Position numbers and translations under genes: made by a program. Positions 47,095 through 61,319 of a stretch of 64,000 nucleotides of DNA are shown here, piece by piece. The stretch is from positions 23,094,334 through 23,158,333 of the forward strand of contig OY978526.1 of the NCBI GenBank assembly GCA_963854835.1, in the 5' to 3' direction. Within the stretch, counting starts at the first letter, position 1. Each line of letters opens with the position of its first letter. The DNA comes from Megamerina dolium (taxonomy: Eukaryota; Arthropoda; Insecta; Diptera; Megamerinidae). The notes under the pieces were generated by a model. The model did not search any database, had not been told where the DNA came from, and saw only the letters and a list, made by a program, of their open reading frames with translations.

Positions 47095-47640
47095 TACAAT
47101 ATGTTGAGGAAAAATTTTGGGCGACAAAATTGAATAGGAACGGGTTAACTATTTTACCTTTCTAGAGGCAACCTGGGAACGGGTTTTATAAAAAGACTTA
47201 ATTTTGTAGGGGAGCCCCTTTAAGTTGTAGAAATAGGAGGTAAGTATATTCAGAAAAAATGTTAAGGATAAAAAATTAATGTGAGTCGGCCATACATTTC
47301 ACTACCATAGAGGTGATTGTTGGGTAACTGTAAGGTTATTTATCAATTTTCAAGTGCTTTTACATTTAATTTACAGGGCAGCATATTAAAATTTGGAAAT
47401 TGGTATATTCAGTCGAATTGTTGAGCAGCAAAAATGAATGAAGGCGAGTCGTACATAAATTTTAACCCTCTATGTGTACCATGTGAGCGGGACAGGCGAA
47501 TTTTATAAAAACATAAATTTCATAGGAGAGCCTCCCTTTTTTACTTGATCGCATTTGAAACAGCCCCGATTTCGAATATATTTTCCAAATACATACATGT
47601 TGATTTTCATTTAAAATCCCATCTAAATATTCGATAAGTA
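47095..47640 (-). repeat. S-family array (reverse)
   Basis: Units with TTTTGTAGGGGAGCCCCTTT, AGGAGGTAAGTATATTCAG, GAGTCGGCCATACATTTCAC and GAGGTGATTGTTGGGTAACT, spaced about 150-160 bp. Confidence 0.7.
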
Positions 47641-49529
47641 TTCTTGAACAGGTACCCACTCTTAATGCGAGTAATTTAAATACTTAAAATATTATCAATA
47701 ATAACATTTCCATACCACTGATACTCTTGGACTTTTCTTTGGCCTACTCACTCCTTTTGTGTGTGTGTATGCGTTTGTTTGCTTCTTTTTTACGAACTTG
47801 GCATCACCATTTTATACTATTATTGCTGTTGCTTTATTAAACTCGTAAAAAAAATGTTGTCCATTAAAAATGTTTGTTTGGTATTTAAGAAGAGCAGCAG
47901 CAGCAGCAACAACAACATTATCGTATTATGTTCGTTTATTCGTTTATTCGTTTGTTCGTTCGTTCGTTTGTTCATTTGCTTATTCAGTTCAGTTTAATAT
48001 CGATGGCACTTGTCACCAATAAGCCTCATTTGCATTTACGCACAATTCACTGGATTTTACAATGTTCATTTACAACTTGAAGCGAAACGAAGCAGCAACA
48101 ATATTAAAATTTTACGACACAACCCATTATGATGTTACACAAGCATACACACACAAACGCAAAGACAAAATTGTTTCGAAAATTTGGTATCCCAATGACT
48201 GCAATATTCTTTTGTATCCTTTCTTGTGTTCACCACTTTGAATACCTCTCCTTCAGCTTCCACCTGCTTGCTCCCGTTTGTTTGAGCAATCATTAAGCGG
48301 TATTGAAAATGAAGCAAACATGCAAGCTTTCGGCACTCGATTATGGTTGTGCGACCACCAACTGTGTCGTTCATCAATCGGGGTTGGCATGGGTCTATGA
48401 AGCATGGATTAATGCTACGGAAATTACAACATTTTTTTGAGTGCAAAAACTGCCGAGATGGACTCTTTACATTACATACATTCATATGCCTGTATATGTT
48501 GTATTAAATGTTGAGGGAGTACAATAGCCAATGATGCCCACCAACATAATGTTTGCCACATCAAATTGCTGATGCTGTTGCTACTGCTGATAGTGATATC
48601 ATCCTATTTTATCGTACACAATTAATAGGTGCGCATATGAGTCGTATCTTTCACTGGAACTGTTCTCATGAATATTACATATCGTTCGTCAGTAGTGTCA
48701 TCGAAAAAGCTTTAATATGCAGCTTAAAAGAGAATGACTTAATTTTATGCACCCTGCGTAATTTGATGTAATTCATTTAATTTCAGGAATACAACAGCGA
48801 TTTATTTATTTTAATATATTTTGTCCCAAACCATAACCTATACAGTTTTATAAAATTACTTTGCTGTCCAGTTAACTGCTTTGCTCGATAAAGAGCGTTC
48901 TATATAAATATGACCAGCTTAAAATATTTATTGTATATACCTTCAGGCTGGGAAAGACTCATTAAAAACTTTGTGCGAAAATTATTGCTTTCAAAATAGC
49001 AAAATATATATAAAAAAAAAAAATATCGTTGTACCTGTAAATATGATGTGGGTATGATAAGTACCCGAAGAGGAAAATTGGTTTATTTTCTCCTTTAAAT
49101 TTGTTTCACAACATGGTGTACCATTAATAAAAAATCCAGTAAGGGACTGGTTTTAATAATAGCGAGACTTCAATATTATTTGGAAACAAAGACTCAATTG
49201 AATTCCAACCGAATCGACTCAAACATTATTGGTGTTTTGTCCTTCTAATAATCAATTAAGTTCGAATCGACTCATTAAGGGACAACAGAAGCACAATTGT
49301 GCATCGGTTGTTAAATTAATCAATATAGTGTGTATCGTGCAAATATATTTCAACTAATATTTAGAAAAACTATTCCCAAAACTGCCTTTTTCTCTACCTT
49401 CGGCTTGGGGGCTCTTGAAACTTCTTGAACTCAATTAAACAAAGGTTCAATGTGTTCTTAAATATCTTTTCGAATGTTAATTAGGAATTCTAATAGATAG
49501 ATTACATATAAACTTATTAAACCTTAGAT
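47641..49529. other. Non-coding with simple repeats
   Basis: No gene recognised. A GCA/ACA tract lies near 47894-47920 and a TTCG/TTTG tract at about 47936-47972. Confidence 0.45.
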
Positions 49530-50600
49530 TTGTTCATTGTCTTCCATACAAAAGTAAGCTATTGAATGTGTGTTTTCACTCTTTGAGCGCAAAAACGTTA
49601 AGCTATCAAATTGAAACTTGGTAGATAGCATTATATTCACTATTTAACAGACTTTTTCAAAAATGAGCTGAATCGGATAGAAATTGCACCTACCTCCCAT
49701 ACAAACTTACACTTCCATATACAAGATTTTCATATTTTGCACTGGAAAATATAAAGTTACCAAACTAAAATTCAATATATAACGTTAGTCCGATTACAGT
49801 AAGGAAATAATAGAAAATAGGCGAAATCGGATGGAAATCACATGTACTTCCCATACAAAATTAAGCAATTGAATGTGTATTTTCACTTTTTAAACGCAAA
49901 AATGTTAAGTTATCAAATTGACACTTGGTAGATAGCATTATATTTACCATTTAATAGACTTATTCAAAAATGAGCTGAATCGGATAAAAATTACACCTAT
50001 CTCCCATACAAGATTATACTTCTATATGTATGTTTTCACACGTTGAGCTCGAAAATATGCAGTTATCAATCTAAATATTTTTATATAAGTTTAGTCTAGT
50101 TACAGAATAGATATATTATAAAATATACTGAATAGGATAAAAATCGCACCTACCTCCCATACAAACTTACACTTCCGTGTACATGTTTTTTATATTTTGC
50201 GCTGGAAAATATAAAGTTATCAAACTGAAACTCAATATATAAAGTTTATCTGATTACAGTAAGAAAATAATAGAAAATAGGTGAAATCGGATGGAAATCA
50301 CATGTACTTCCCATACAAAAGTAAGCGATTGAATATGTATTTTCACTCTTTAAGCGCAAAAATATTAAGTTATCAAGTTGAAACTTGGTAGATAGCATTA
50401 TATTTACAATTTAACAAACCTGTTCGAAAATGATCTGAATCGGTTAAAGTTTACATATATCTCCCATATAAAATTATGCTTCTGTATGTATGTTTTCACA
50501 CTTTGAGCGCAAAAATATAAAGTTATCAAACTGAAATACAATACATATAATTGAATCTGCTGATGAATGAACGATTTGAACGAGTATATTGCAAAATAAA
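49530..50600 (+). repeat. Q-family array (about 7 units)
   Basis: Units of about 160 bp with GAATCGGATAAAAATTACAC, CTCCCATACAAA, TGTTTTCACACTTTGAGCGC and AAGTTATCAAACTGAAA. Alternate units resemble each other more closely than neighbours (CTTGGTAGATAGCATTATAT recurs about every 320 bp, at about 49616, 49925 and 50384), suggesting a dimeric higher-order pattern like that of P. Confidence 0.78.
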
Positions 50601-52509
50601 CACTATCGGTTACTTATCATAGTTACATCTCTAATATGGATGTCTCTGACTTTTCGAAAGAGCAAAAGAACGCCGTTCTTCTTCTAATTTGAATTTTTGC
50701 TATTGATGCGTTTGTTGTTGTTGTTGTTGTTTTTAATATTGCTCTAACCAAATACATGCTGCCATACCGTTAAACCTTACCCAGCTACAATTCTGAACTC
50801 TTCTGCTTCTACTTAACATTACATGGGTATGTGGGTGTGTGTGTGTGTGTGTGTGTATGTTGGTAGATATTTTATAAGTACTCCTGACTCTGTTCGATAT
50901 TTAATGCATTCTTTGTTATTTACTGTTTTGCTCATTATTCGACGATATTCATAAAAATATTTTCACTTTCACTCAAGCAGCAAATATATTGCAGGTACTG
51001 CAGAATTCTTCAAGCATGGCAAAGTGTACTATTTGAAGAGAGAGAGAGACAGAGTCTGAGTACAAGTACGAGTACTTTGGAATAAAAATAAAATTAAAAA
51101 AAAAAAAATTGGCACAAGGATAAACTTTTGTCACAGCCATTATTTGTGTTTATTAAAATTTATTCATATTGTTGTTTTTGTAAATGCTATTGTTTTCTTT
51201 CTTAGTGGCCATGCTGGTTAGATGGTAGTTTGTTTATTGTTGATGGTGGTGGTTCCAATAATGATGATGGCTGTGGTAATGTTTGCAATGCTTCTAGGCA
51301 GCAAACAAGAATCGGCAACAATACTGCTCAAAAATAGCTATGTTACTATACATACAACAACATACAGGACAGTGATAAGGATAAGGATAAGGGTAGCCGT
51401 ACAAGCTTTAAAAATTATTATTAAATACTTTTGAACTAAATTATGAGAGGCGGAATAATTTTCATTTTTTTAATCAATGAATAACTGAAATTTATACCGC
51501 AAGCGATTTGAGAAAGTAAAGAGCAGCATCTTTGTACCATATATATATGTACGTGTTTGTATGTATGTGTGTGTGTTATTTGAGTACATATATTGTATAC
51601 ATTGCTCTAAGGCTATTTGAGTTTGAGTTTGTAGGAATGCGAGCAACCAAAACGAACACACAAACACGCACACACACACGCCTATATAAAAGCGCATAAC
51701 GACCAGCGCAGTGCCATTGATTAAGAAAGTATTTGCTATGCGATGCTCGTGTATATGTGTTGTATTTTATTATGTCAAGAGTGTGTGCCAGTCAGTGTAT
51801 GTGTGTTTGCGTGTGAGTGAACAATGATGGTTCGTTAGTTTCCTTATTAGTTACAAAAATCACGTATTTCAAGTTTCTGCCTCTGCCTCTCTCTCTCTCT
51901 CTCTCTCTTTACAAATATTTCTACCAATATTTCTATGTATAATATGATATGTAATTTCTGTTATACCACAAAATTGTTAGGATATAACATATTTGAAAAT
52001 TTATCGTCAATTATGCGCATTCCTCTATGTTTTAAATAAAATTATATTGTACATAAATTTTATTTTTACTTTTATTTATTCTATTCATTCCTTTTAAATT
52101 ATTCTATTAAAATACTGAATTAATTTAATCAAATATTTGTGTAAAAGATAGTGCGGCATTGTCATCGGTACAATTAAATTAAATTCAAGTAGCTGAAAAA
52201 TGTGCCATATATTAAATTGTATTGTAACATATTAATATTGAAATGAATTTAATCGGAATATAATGGAATTAATGCATCATTTTAATTTATTTGATTTAAA
52301 ATAGCAAATTTTGAATTTTTCAATATTTCGTAGAATTTTTTCCCCAAAAAACCTCTTTAATTTATGTACTCGTCTTATGACAGGATTATGTTTAGTTAAT
52401 TTTATATAGCATAAAATATACATAAAAGCAGACGTGAACAGAAAAAAAAAATAAAATACGTAAAATCAGAATAAACGCAACAAATTTAACTAATTTCACC
52501 CTATCGTCA
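50601..52509. other. Non-coding, microsatellite-rich
   Basis: No gene recognised. TTG tract at about 50711-50730, GT tract 50835-50856, GA tract near 51038-51050, CA-rich stretch near 51655-51680, CT tract about 51887-51908. Confidence 0.5.
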
Positions 52510-53345
52510 ATAAGTGGCGGTGACAGACATTCCACAATTATAAAGTGATCAAGCTGAAAATTTGTACATAAAATTATTTTCACCAATGAACATTTGAGTT
52601 CGAAAATAGGCGTAATCGGATAAGAATCACGCCTACCTCCCATACAAAATTATGTTTTCAAAAATCTGATTTTCACACTTTAAGTATGAAGATATGAATT
52701 TATCATGATAAAACTTGGTATATATGATCAAATTATTAAATTCATAGACGAGTGTGAAAATGGACATAATCGCATCGAAACTACGCCTACCTCCCATACA
52801 AAGATTTAAAGCCGTATTTAGGTTTTCACACTTTACGTACATTAATACAGGAAAAGTTTGTGTAAATATGAATGTATTTACAAATTAATCGATGAGATTT
52901 AAAATGGACCCAAGAGGATTGAGGTTCAAGCCCATGTCCCATACAAAAGTATATTTTCAAAACAATATTCTCACAATTTAAACGCGAAAATGTGAACTTA
53001 TCAGGCTGAAATTCGCTACATATGATTGTATTTATTATCTAATAAATGGGTATAAAAATGCATCTAATCGGATGATACCTCTCATACAAAAGTTTGTCTG
53101 TATGTGTGTTTTAACACTTTACGCACACAAATACGTAGCTATGGTGTTGAAACTTAGCACATATTATTATATTTGCTAATGAATATATTTGTCCGAAATT
53201 GGACAGAATCGGATGAAAAGCACGGGTACTTCCCATACATAAGTATGTGTTCAAATTTGTATGTCCACATTTTGTGCATGAAAATATGAACTTATCAGGC
53301 TAGAATTTGTTACATATAATTATACTAACAAATAATCGCCTAATG
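52510..53345 (+). repeat. Q-family array (about 5 units)
   Basis: Units with GATCAAGCTGAAAATTTGTA, CGTAATCGGATAAGAATCAC, GCCTACCTCCCATACAAA and TTTTCACACTTTAAG, more diverged than at 49.5 kb; CCCATACA marks units near 52638, 52792, 52937 and 53231. Confidence 0.72.
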
Positions 53346-53479
53346 ACCCAAGTAGATGGTGATTAAAATGCATAAACTTACATTTTAATATTCAAATTTA
53401 GATTAAAAGAATATTTCGTGTATTTGCAATTGGTTGCTGGTTTGCAAAATAAATTGAAAGAATATATTGAAATAGCCAT

Positions 53480-54000
53480 ATAAGCAAAATTTGCACATTA
53501 GAGAATCCACTTGTGATCGTTGAGAAGCCAATGCATCCACAACAAGTGACTGCTTGGTGTGGTTTTTGATCCGGTGGCATTATTGCGCCATTTTTCTTCG
53601 AAAATTAGCGAGAAGCCGGCGTTACTCTCAATGGGGATCGTTACTGTGCCATGCTAAACAAATTTTTGTTTCCGAAAATTGAAGAAGATGACATAGACGA
53701 AATTTGGTTTCAACAGGATGGGGACACATGCGACACAGCCAATGTAAGCACCGATCTTTTGCACAATGTCTTTGAAAATGGACAGCTCGGAGTTATGCTT
53801 TCACTCCATTGGATTATTTTTTTTTTGTTCTTTTTTTAAAGGCTTCCGTTAAGGAAAAGTGTTGAAATCTCCATCTAGAGACGATTGAGGTCTTAAAATA
53901 CGAAATCATTAGATTGCAGCCCAAACAATTATCGGATGTGGTACTGTAAGGCCAGCCGTTGCAGTCATTGAAAAAGTCCAATCTTTCTAGTAAAATAAAG
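53480..54000 (+). mobile_element. Mariner-like transposase remnant
   Basis: In broken frames: PLVIVEKPMHPQQVTAWCGF, GGIIAPFFFEN, NGDRYCAMLNKFLFPKIEED and DEIWFQQDGDTCDTANVSTDLL-like catalytic-core sequence (second Asp), then a decayed C-terminus. It belongs to the same broad group as the element at 26808 (WFQQD / HTA-type block). Terminal repeats were not found. Confidence 0.78.
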
Positions 54001-54181
54001 ACTTTGAAAAAATATTCATTAGTTTCTTCATAGCCGACTCTAATTCCAAACTTTAAATGACCAACCCTGTATCAATTAATAATACAGTGTAATATACACA
54101 TTTGGTGCACGAGTGAAACTTTAGTGGGTTAAGTTTAGTTACAAATAAGTTACCAAGCCCACAATTTCATTTAACTCCCTT

Positions 54182-54426
54182 AAAAAAAAAAATAATAATA
54201 AATATGTGGCACTTAAAGCCCCGAAGATCTCATTAGCCGAGCTTCTCTTCCATTACTGATGTGGATGTTAAATTTTGGACAGTATTAGAATGGACCTACT
54301 TATTTTAGCCGGTTCCGAACGGCAGAACCCTTGTGACATCACCTTTTCTGAGTTTTGTCACAGAGTTCTTTTAGAAGCTTTTTCATGGCAAGGTTTTACT
54401 GTCGGAAGAGTTGCCAATTGTTTAGC
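54182..54426 (-). mobile_element. SINE copy E, reverse, 5'-truncated
   Basis: Plus-strand order is reversed: a T-rich tail complement (AAATAATAATAAATATGTGG), GCACTTAAAGCCCCGAAG, AGCCGGTTCCGAACGGCAGA, CTTTTTCATGGCAAGGTTTT and TGTCGGAAGAGTTGCCAATT. Homology stops before the tRNA-like head. Confidence 0.85.
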
Positions 54427-56494
54427 TTCCTTACAAAGTGAAAATTTTGACCTCCTTTATGATGCAGCAATATTCTACTTAACCCTCACGTGCTCCATCC
54501 TTAATTAGCACATTTTTTATAATATCCAAAATAACTTTTTATTGTGTGGTTGGGAGGAATAAGCAATGTTATTATGTATCTGAAAGAAATCGGTTAGTAA
54601 AAAAAGTATAATATTAAAAGTTATATCCAATATAAGAGAAAAAGGGCATGTTGCTTCACTCTACTGTCATAAAAATTTGTCATGAAATGACAGCTGCCAC
54701 AAACTGCGCACTTCAGTGCATTGACAGAGAATCTGAGAATGCATCCCAATATTTATATTTATCACTTTAACAATGCTTATATGTTTACAGGTAAGAATAT
54801 TGCTGTCCAATATATTAAATATATGCACGAAAGGGTAAAGAGTGAGCAAGGCAAAAATGTTTAAAGTTCTGTTCTAATTTTTATATATCACCCGCACTGT
54901 TTTCAGGTGCAGTTCTCAAATCGACTAACTTTTTCTTTTATTTTTTCTTGAAAATACTCATATGTTTGTATGTGATTTTTTTTTTTATATGTAAACATGA
55001 CTACAAAAAATGTATGAATAATTTTCGAAATGACATACAAAAGTATTTTGTATAATACATGAATAAATTGTTAGTTTTAGGGAGGCAAAATAGAGCTGAA
55101 TATTTGTACGCCCCACTGAGAAAAATCTCTTTAAGCGCTTACTATAGTTTTTATGCTTGCTGTGTTCTTAAGATTATATGTACATATGTGGTTTTCTACT
55201 CTGTTGTATGGGTTTTCCTTCATATCTACATATGTACATATTATTTCGTTGTCATTCTATTGTATGTGTCACACTAATGTTTGCCGTCACTTACCTAGTG
55301 CCGCATAAAAATAAAATTATAACGTGACACACATGCAGCTGTAATACTGAAAAACAACAACAAATAGTCAAAACAGAAAAAGAATAATGAAAAAAAAAAG
55401 TTGAAAAAAAAAACTTATAAATCCCAGATATTCTAACTTTGTTTCAACTTTTTCGTAGGGCAACTAGCCTGTCTGCAGTTTGGCTATGAGATCTTAATAT
55501 CGTAGTTGTAATATTGCGTCAAAATGTACGTGCGTTGACCCTTCAATGATTTTGCCCTAAATTTAATATCGTTACAAATATGTATTCGATTATTTTATTC
55601 TTTTTGTTGCTGTTGTATTATTTCAAAAAGAATTTGAACAGATTATTCAATTTTTTGGCAGTCTTATTTTTTTTGGTGAATTTATTAAAACAAACATTAA
55701 GTCTAAAATGAAGTTATAGCAAAGAATTAAAAGTGCAAATCACCTTGCAGGCATTCATGCGACTTAACGTAACATTATGCTTTCGGCACATCATGCTTGA
55801 GCAGGAAGCATAATATGGGGGCAACAATGAGATGGCACAAAAGAACAAGCAGAATATGAAGGTATTCTTGTTTGAAAGTGTACCGAAAACGACTTTTTTA
55901 TCCAAGCATAAATAAATAAATAAATAAATAAATAAGTAGATCTAAAAGAAAAGAACAAGATAAAAAGGGGACAAGCAAATTTCTTATAAGACAGACTATA
56001 TACCAGCATAACGAATTCTTTAGATTCAATTTAAGCGCACGCACGCTCTTTTTTTTCACATCAGAATGTATCCTTTTGACACATATGAATGTGAATATAA
56101 ATGTATGGACGTGAGTTAGTGGGTACGTGGTGAATAAATAGTACTAACCTTCAAATCAGTATACAACCATCAACAACAACAACAGCAAAACTATAAAAAT
56201 TCCCCATGATCCCAATGCTTTTTACAATAGTTCTAAGAAGTTGTTCATGTGCGTGTAGCTGTTAGATTAGTATTTGTAATGCTTTTCTTCTCCATAACAC
56301 TTTTCTCTTCTTCTTGTTCTTCTTCTTCTTCTTCTCTTTCTTCTATTCGCATGCATATGAATATCTTTAAATCCCAAAACTAATTTCCCCAGTCGGAAAC
56401 TGCTGCTTGTATTGCTGGCTGCTGTCACATTGAAATACTTTTTCTGTGGTGCGAATTGCAAAATATTTCACATAAATTACATGAATTTAGAATA

Positions 56495-56535
<41 letters not shown>

Positions 56536-57539
56536 CCAATGATGGTTCTTTACCATAAAAGCACACTGTTGCTCCATTAAACATCACTGGGTTGTATTGT
56601 AAATGCGTGGCATACAAAAAGTCATATTTTCTATGAAAATTCTATAATAGAATGGGAGTAAATTGTAGCAATCCAACGAATTATTTTAAAAATTCTAAAT
56701 CCACATATGTACACTTGGCAATTATATGCGCCTCTGAATCAACGGATTAATTTATATTCGCTTGACTAATCGACAAAACGAAAGCGAGTTTCAAGACGTT
56801 CTCAATGCCATAGAAAAATGTGTGTAGGCAATCGTTGATAATACTCGTATAATAGAATCGAAATGAAACATATGTGACAGGCATTCCATTGTTGTTGTTG
56901 TTTTTTTTCTATTGTAGGTAGTTGTTGTTAACGGTAATGTAAATATATTCGTAATGGAAAAAAAAAGGATCCATTTTTACTAAACTCCCACATCCCACAT
57001 TAAGCCTACGTGTTGGTATGCCCAGACACATAAATATGTCTATGGGTATAGACGCATTTTCCCACACATACTCGTACACACATCACGAACAGTGTCAGAT
57101 TTCGTAAAAATAGTTGTAAAAAAGTCGCCCACATAAACATGTGCCCTTTCAACAACACTGCTCTATTTAGTATTTTTGTAATATTTTTGCAAGTGATTTT
57201 GTTGCTGAATTAAATTTGAATGATTGAAAAGTTGATGTTTAAAATCTACTAAAATAGATCTTAAAAAGAAAAATATATTTTTATTGCACGTTCTGTAAAA
57301 TTTTGTAAAAGAACATTAAGATTTTTTCAGCATCATCTTTTATTTATATCAATTTATTCGATTGCATTTCAGATACTTTACGATTTCGTTCCGAGAATTG
57401 CATCAACACCTCGGTGAATGCTTCTCAATGAAATATTGTTCGCAAACTAGTCATAGATGTTTTAAAAATGCTCTTCGTTCAATAACGAGATTCTGAATAC
57501 TCCGAAAAATGATTTGAACAGGATCATCATTTCATATAT
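54427..57539. other. Non-coding with simple repeats
   Basis: No gene recognised. AAAT tract about 55909-55935, CTT tract near 56307-56333, CA tract 56500-56532, TTG tract near 56891-56902. Nothing with a coding signature. Confidence 0.45.
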
Positions 57540-58000
57540 TTTTGATGCTTTTCAGTAAATGCTGAGTATTATATTAATATATCTGAGCGTTCGTATACAT
57601 CGCTCTAAAAAGATTCATAATTTTGTATCAAGTGTTCATAAAAATTTAGAATGATCGCTCAAATTTTTTCCTTATTGCTCTGATTGTATTTTGAATATTT
57701 CTATATTAGACTCGAAAAATCCATAATCTTTATCACTTGTGAGTTTATGGAGTAAATGATGGTCATATTATGTTCCTATATCTGAAAGTTTTGTGAGCAT
57801 TTATTTGATTATATAAAAATTCATAATTATGAGTTCTTTGTGAGGCCTTAGAGTAAACCTTTATATTATGTTAATATTTCTAAAATTTTTGTATATATTT
57901 CAAATTAAAAAGATTTAGAAATATGTGGTGTTTATGACATCTTCGAGTAAATGCTCTTATTATGTTCATATTTCTGAATGTTTTTTAAGTATTCACTTAA
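57540..58000 (+). repeat. Degenerate tandem repeat, unit about 95-100 bp
   Basis: AGTAAATG..TATTATGTTCATATTTCTGA-like segments recur near 57555, 57752, 57853 and 57946, followed by GTTTTGTGAGCATT-like and ATAAAAATTCATAAT-like stretches. Strongly diverged; family unknown. Confidence 0.5.
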
Positions 58001-61000
58001 ATTCGTTTTGTAATATGATAAATTCATTCAGTTATGAGTAATTCGTTCATAAATGGAGATTATTTCTGAAATGACCCATTTGCTATTCACTTATGAGTCT
58101 TCTATAATAAAACAATATTTAAGGCTCATTTATGACTCATATTGAGGAGCTATTTTTCAACTCAGAACTAGGATTCTTTAGACGTGTTTACTTGTGACAA
58201 GAAAATTGCGGATAAAGACTTCTTCGTCAGCGAATAGAAGAACAAAGTGCTTCAAAAAAATATGAGCCCTAAAAGAGTATTATCTGGACCTTTCCGTTTA
58301 TTGAAAGAATGTTTCATAATGATGTTGGCTTCAAAATTTTTTTTTTTGGGACTGAATGAATGAATTTTCGTGTAGAGTATATTTTCATGAACAAATATGA
58401 TTCGTGAATATTGATTAAAAACCTGCCACAAATTATCATCAGTTCCTCGATGCGATTTTATGTGAAACAACTGACATATTCTCCGTCTCTTTGCAAAATT
58501 TTGTCATTAAAACGTCATTAATATAATTAATTTCCATATTTCACAATTTTAAGTACAAATTTTTTCCAAAAACTGACACTGTGCAACATAATGCAATATT
58601 CGCAATGGAATGAGCTGTATAGCTACGCCATTTTTATGGCGTATTCAATGAATATAAATGCTTAATTAAATACCTCCAATGGTAATGGCGCAAACATAGC
58701 GATCAATGATTCGAGCGAGCAATGACACGCAGCATATGCAACCAAGCAACCAACCAACAGTCAGCTCACGAGTAATATCTGCAACATGTGATGACATACA
58801 TAATTTATTCAATTTTTGTATGAGTCGTCATACATATTCGTATAAGTATGGCAAAAAAAAAAAAAAAAACGAACAATCAAGGGTGGAGGAATGGTTGGTG
58901 AATATTATTATGCCCTCATATGTATAATATCGAATTAAGATGAGGTTGTGAGGAGAGCATTGATGCACGAACATTATAAAGGATAAAGCTTAAATTACAC
59001 AATATTTTCTTTATTTTATTTTATTTTTTTTTTTTTATATTTGTTTTGTGTCTACACATTTATTCTTTCATGTTGTTTCATTTTCATTTTTTTTTTTGTT
59101 TTGTTTCTTTGTACAAAAGATAATCCCAGACGAATTAAGGATTTTTCTGTGCGATTACTTTCTACTGATGTACAATAGTAATGCTATAATGGTGAAGATT
59201 AAGGTACAATCTATATATCATTGAATAAAAAAAAAAAAAATAAAAAAAAAAAATAATAAAATGAAATGAAAGAAATTTGAATTGGAAAATTTCGCTTTTT
59301 TTTTATCCGTTGTACTTCAAATGTGTTTGCATTAAATTTTTTGTAGAAAATTCTTACCATTGCGAGTTCTTACAAATAAAGCAGCAGCAGCAGCTTTAAG
59401 ATAATAATGAAAAGCAATTAATTAGAATAAGGAAAAAAAAGGAAGACGAGAAAAAATAAAGAGAAGACTATTAAAAAAATGATATTTTCAATTCTATTAC
59501 ATACTATTACATATATTAAAGCTTCCTGGACATATGCCTATATACTCGTACACTACGAACACATTCGGTAGTCAGTGTATATATATATAGACTCCCACAT
59601 CGATGTGATGCTTAAATAAAGACGGCACAAGAAATCCACGCAAAATTATTTGATGGCATTACCATAAAATAACAAAATTGTCCAAAATAAGCCAGGCATT
59701 TACATATATTTCGTTTGCTTCAATGAAATCATCCCCCATACCAATGATGCCAATGAACTCAGCCAACCACCCAGCCACCTACATCGCTTATTTGTAGTTC
59801 TAAGGATTTCAATTTCAAAAATTTACATCTTTACATAATACTACATGACATTACCACACCGCTTCGGCTTCTTTTCTCTTCTTAAACACTATTTATTGTA
59901 CGTACTTCAGCCTGCTTGCTGCTGCTGCTGCTGCTGCTGTTGCTGCTGGTGTTGCTGCCCGAATCGTACATTTCATTCTCCAGCAGCAGCTCAGATTACA
60001 TGTTGTATGCTAAATATATACTATATATATATGTATATCCTTTGTACTTCCTTAGAAGTGCTTTTTATTATATTCTGACTAAGAATCACATCCAATACTC
60101 TTTATTGTAAATGTTGTTTGTTGTACGTTTTCTCGTACCGTTCAAAGGCAATTGTTCTTCATAAATATGCAAATTTTTTTATATTTTTTTTTTTTGCTTT
60201 TTATTTGCTATTTGCAAAAATAGGTATCCTGTTTCGAACAAGCAAATCACGACGACAATACAACACACTAAAGGTCCTTGAATTTTAGCAAAGCCAGTAC
60301 AAGTACCTAACATATATAGAGGCGATATACGAGTAAGTGAGAAGTGATATTGTAACTTTAAAGATTTTCAAAGTTTCTAGTGTTTACAGTTGAATGCCAA
60401 TTCGAAATAAGTGGAACTGATTGGAAAGTTTGACTGGCATTAGATAAAATCGTCATCAATCGATTGGTATATTCGATGATTTTACTTTGAATTTTTCCAC
60501 TAAATTAACTCATTAGAAGAAAAGAGCTCACCGTTTCAATGTACGAGTATATATTTCGAAATGTCATCATTTATTTAAGTGTTTGTCTTATTGTATTTGT
60601 GTGTGTGTGTGTGTGTGTTAAGATTCCCTAAGGATAAATGTAAATGATTAAAAATTTGTTCGATTTTTCCAATTTTATATCTAAGCCTTCATCTTATTGG
60701 TAGGCAGATAGTGAGAAAATGAGAAATATGTGCATATTATAATCTTGAAAACTTCTTTTCCTCTTTGTATTGTGTTCAGCATAATTTATTATCTATAATA
60801 CGTGACATTCATTTAAATCGATTATTGTTATTAGCTTATCTCACACCTGTCAATTTGCAATACTGTGAATAAGTTTTACACGTGAAAGGTTGAAATTAAT
60901 GAGAGTGAGTAGGAAGGAGCCTCCTCACTTTCACTACGTGTCTGAGTGCATGCGTTCGAATATGAGCATTTTGTATTTGAGCTTGTTAAAAATTAGACAT

Positions 61001-61319
61001 AGAAATTGTTTTTCGTTTTTCTGTTGATTATCGATCTTTCAATTTCTTAAATTAGTTTTCCTACATAGTATATATATTCTTCTTTTATAGAATATTTTAA
61101 GAAAAGGGATATGAGTTTCATATAAATAGGAGAGATTGTGAAGGCGACCACCTAAACTTAAATCGAGGTCGACAATGCAACTAATAACAAAGAAATATAA
61201 TTGCATTAAAGATAAATGCATTTATTTTCAGTTTTTTCGCCTATTTTATAGTGGAGTTGGGGAGTTTATATCATTCACGAGAAATGTTGAAAAGCACAAA
61301 TGAATGGGGTCAGTGATAT
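58001..61319. other. Non-coding with simple repeats
   Basis: No gene recognised. A/T homopolymer clusters near 59020-59100 and 59227-59260, a CTG tract at about 59918-59950 and a TG tract 60599-60618. Confidence 0.45.

Noticed and set aside
47761..47997. Small frame rich in Cys/Val and Phe/Leu/Val/Cys
   Set aside because: Built from GT, GCA and TTCG/TTTG simple repeats.
59845..60110. Frames with poly-Cys or poly-Leu runs
   Set aside because: Produced by the (CTG)n microsatellite read in different frames.
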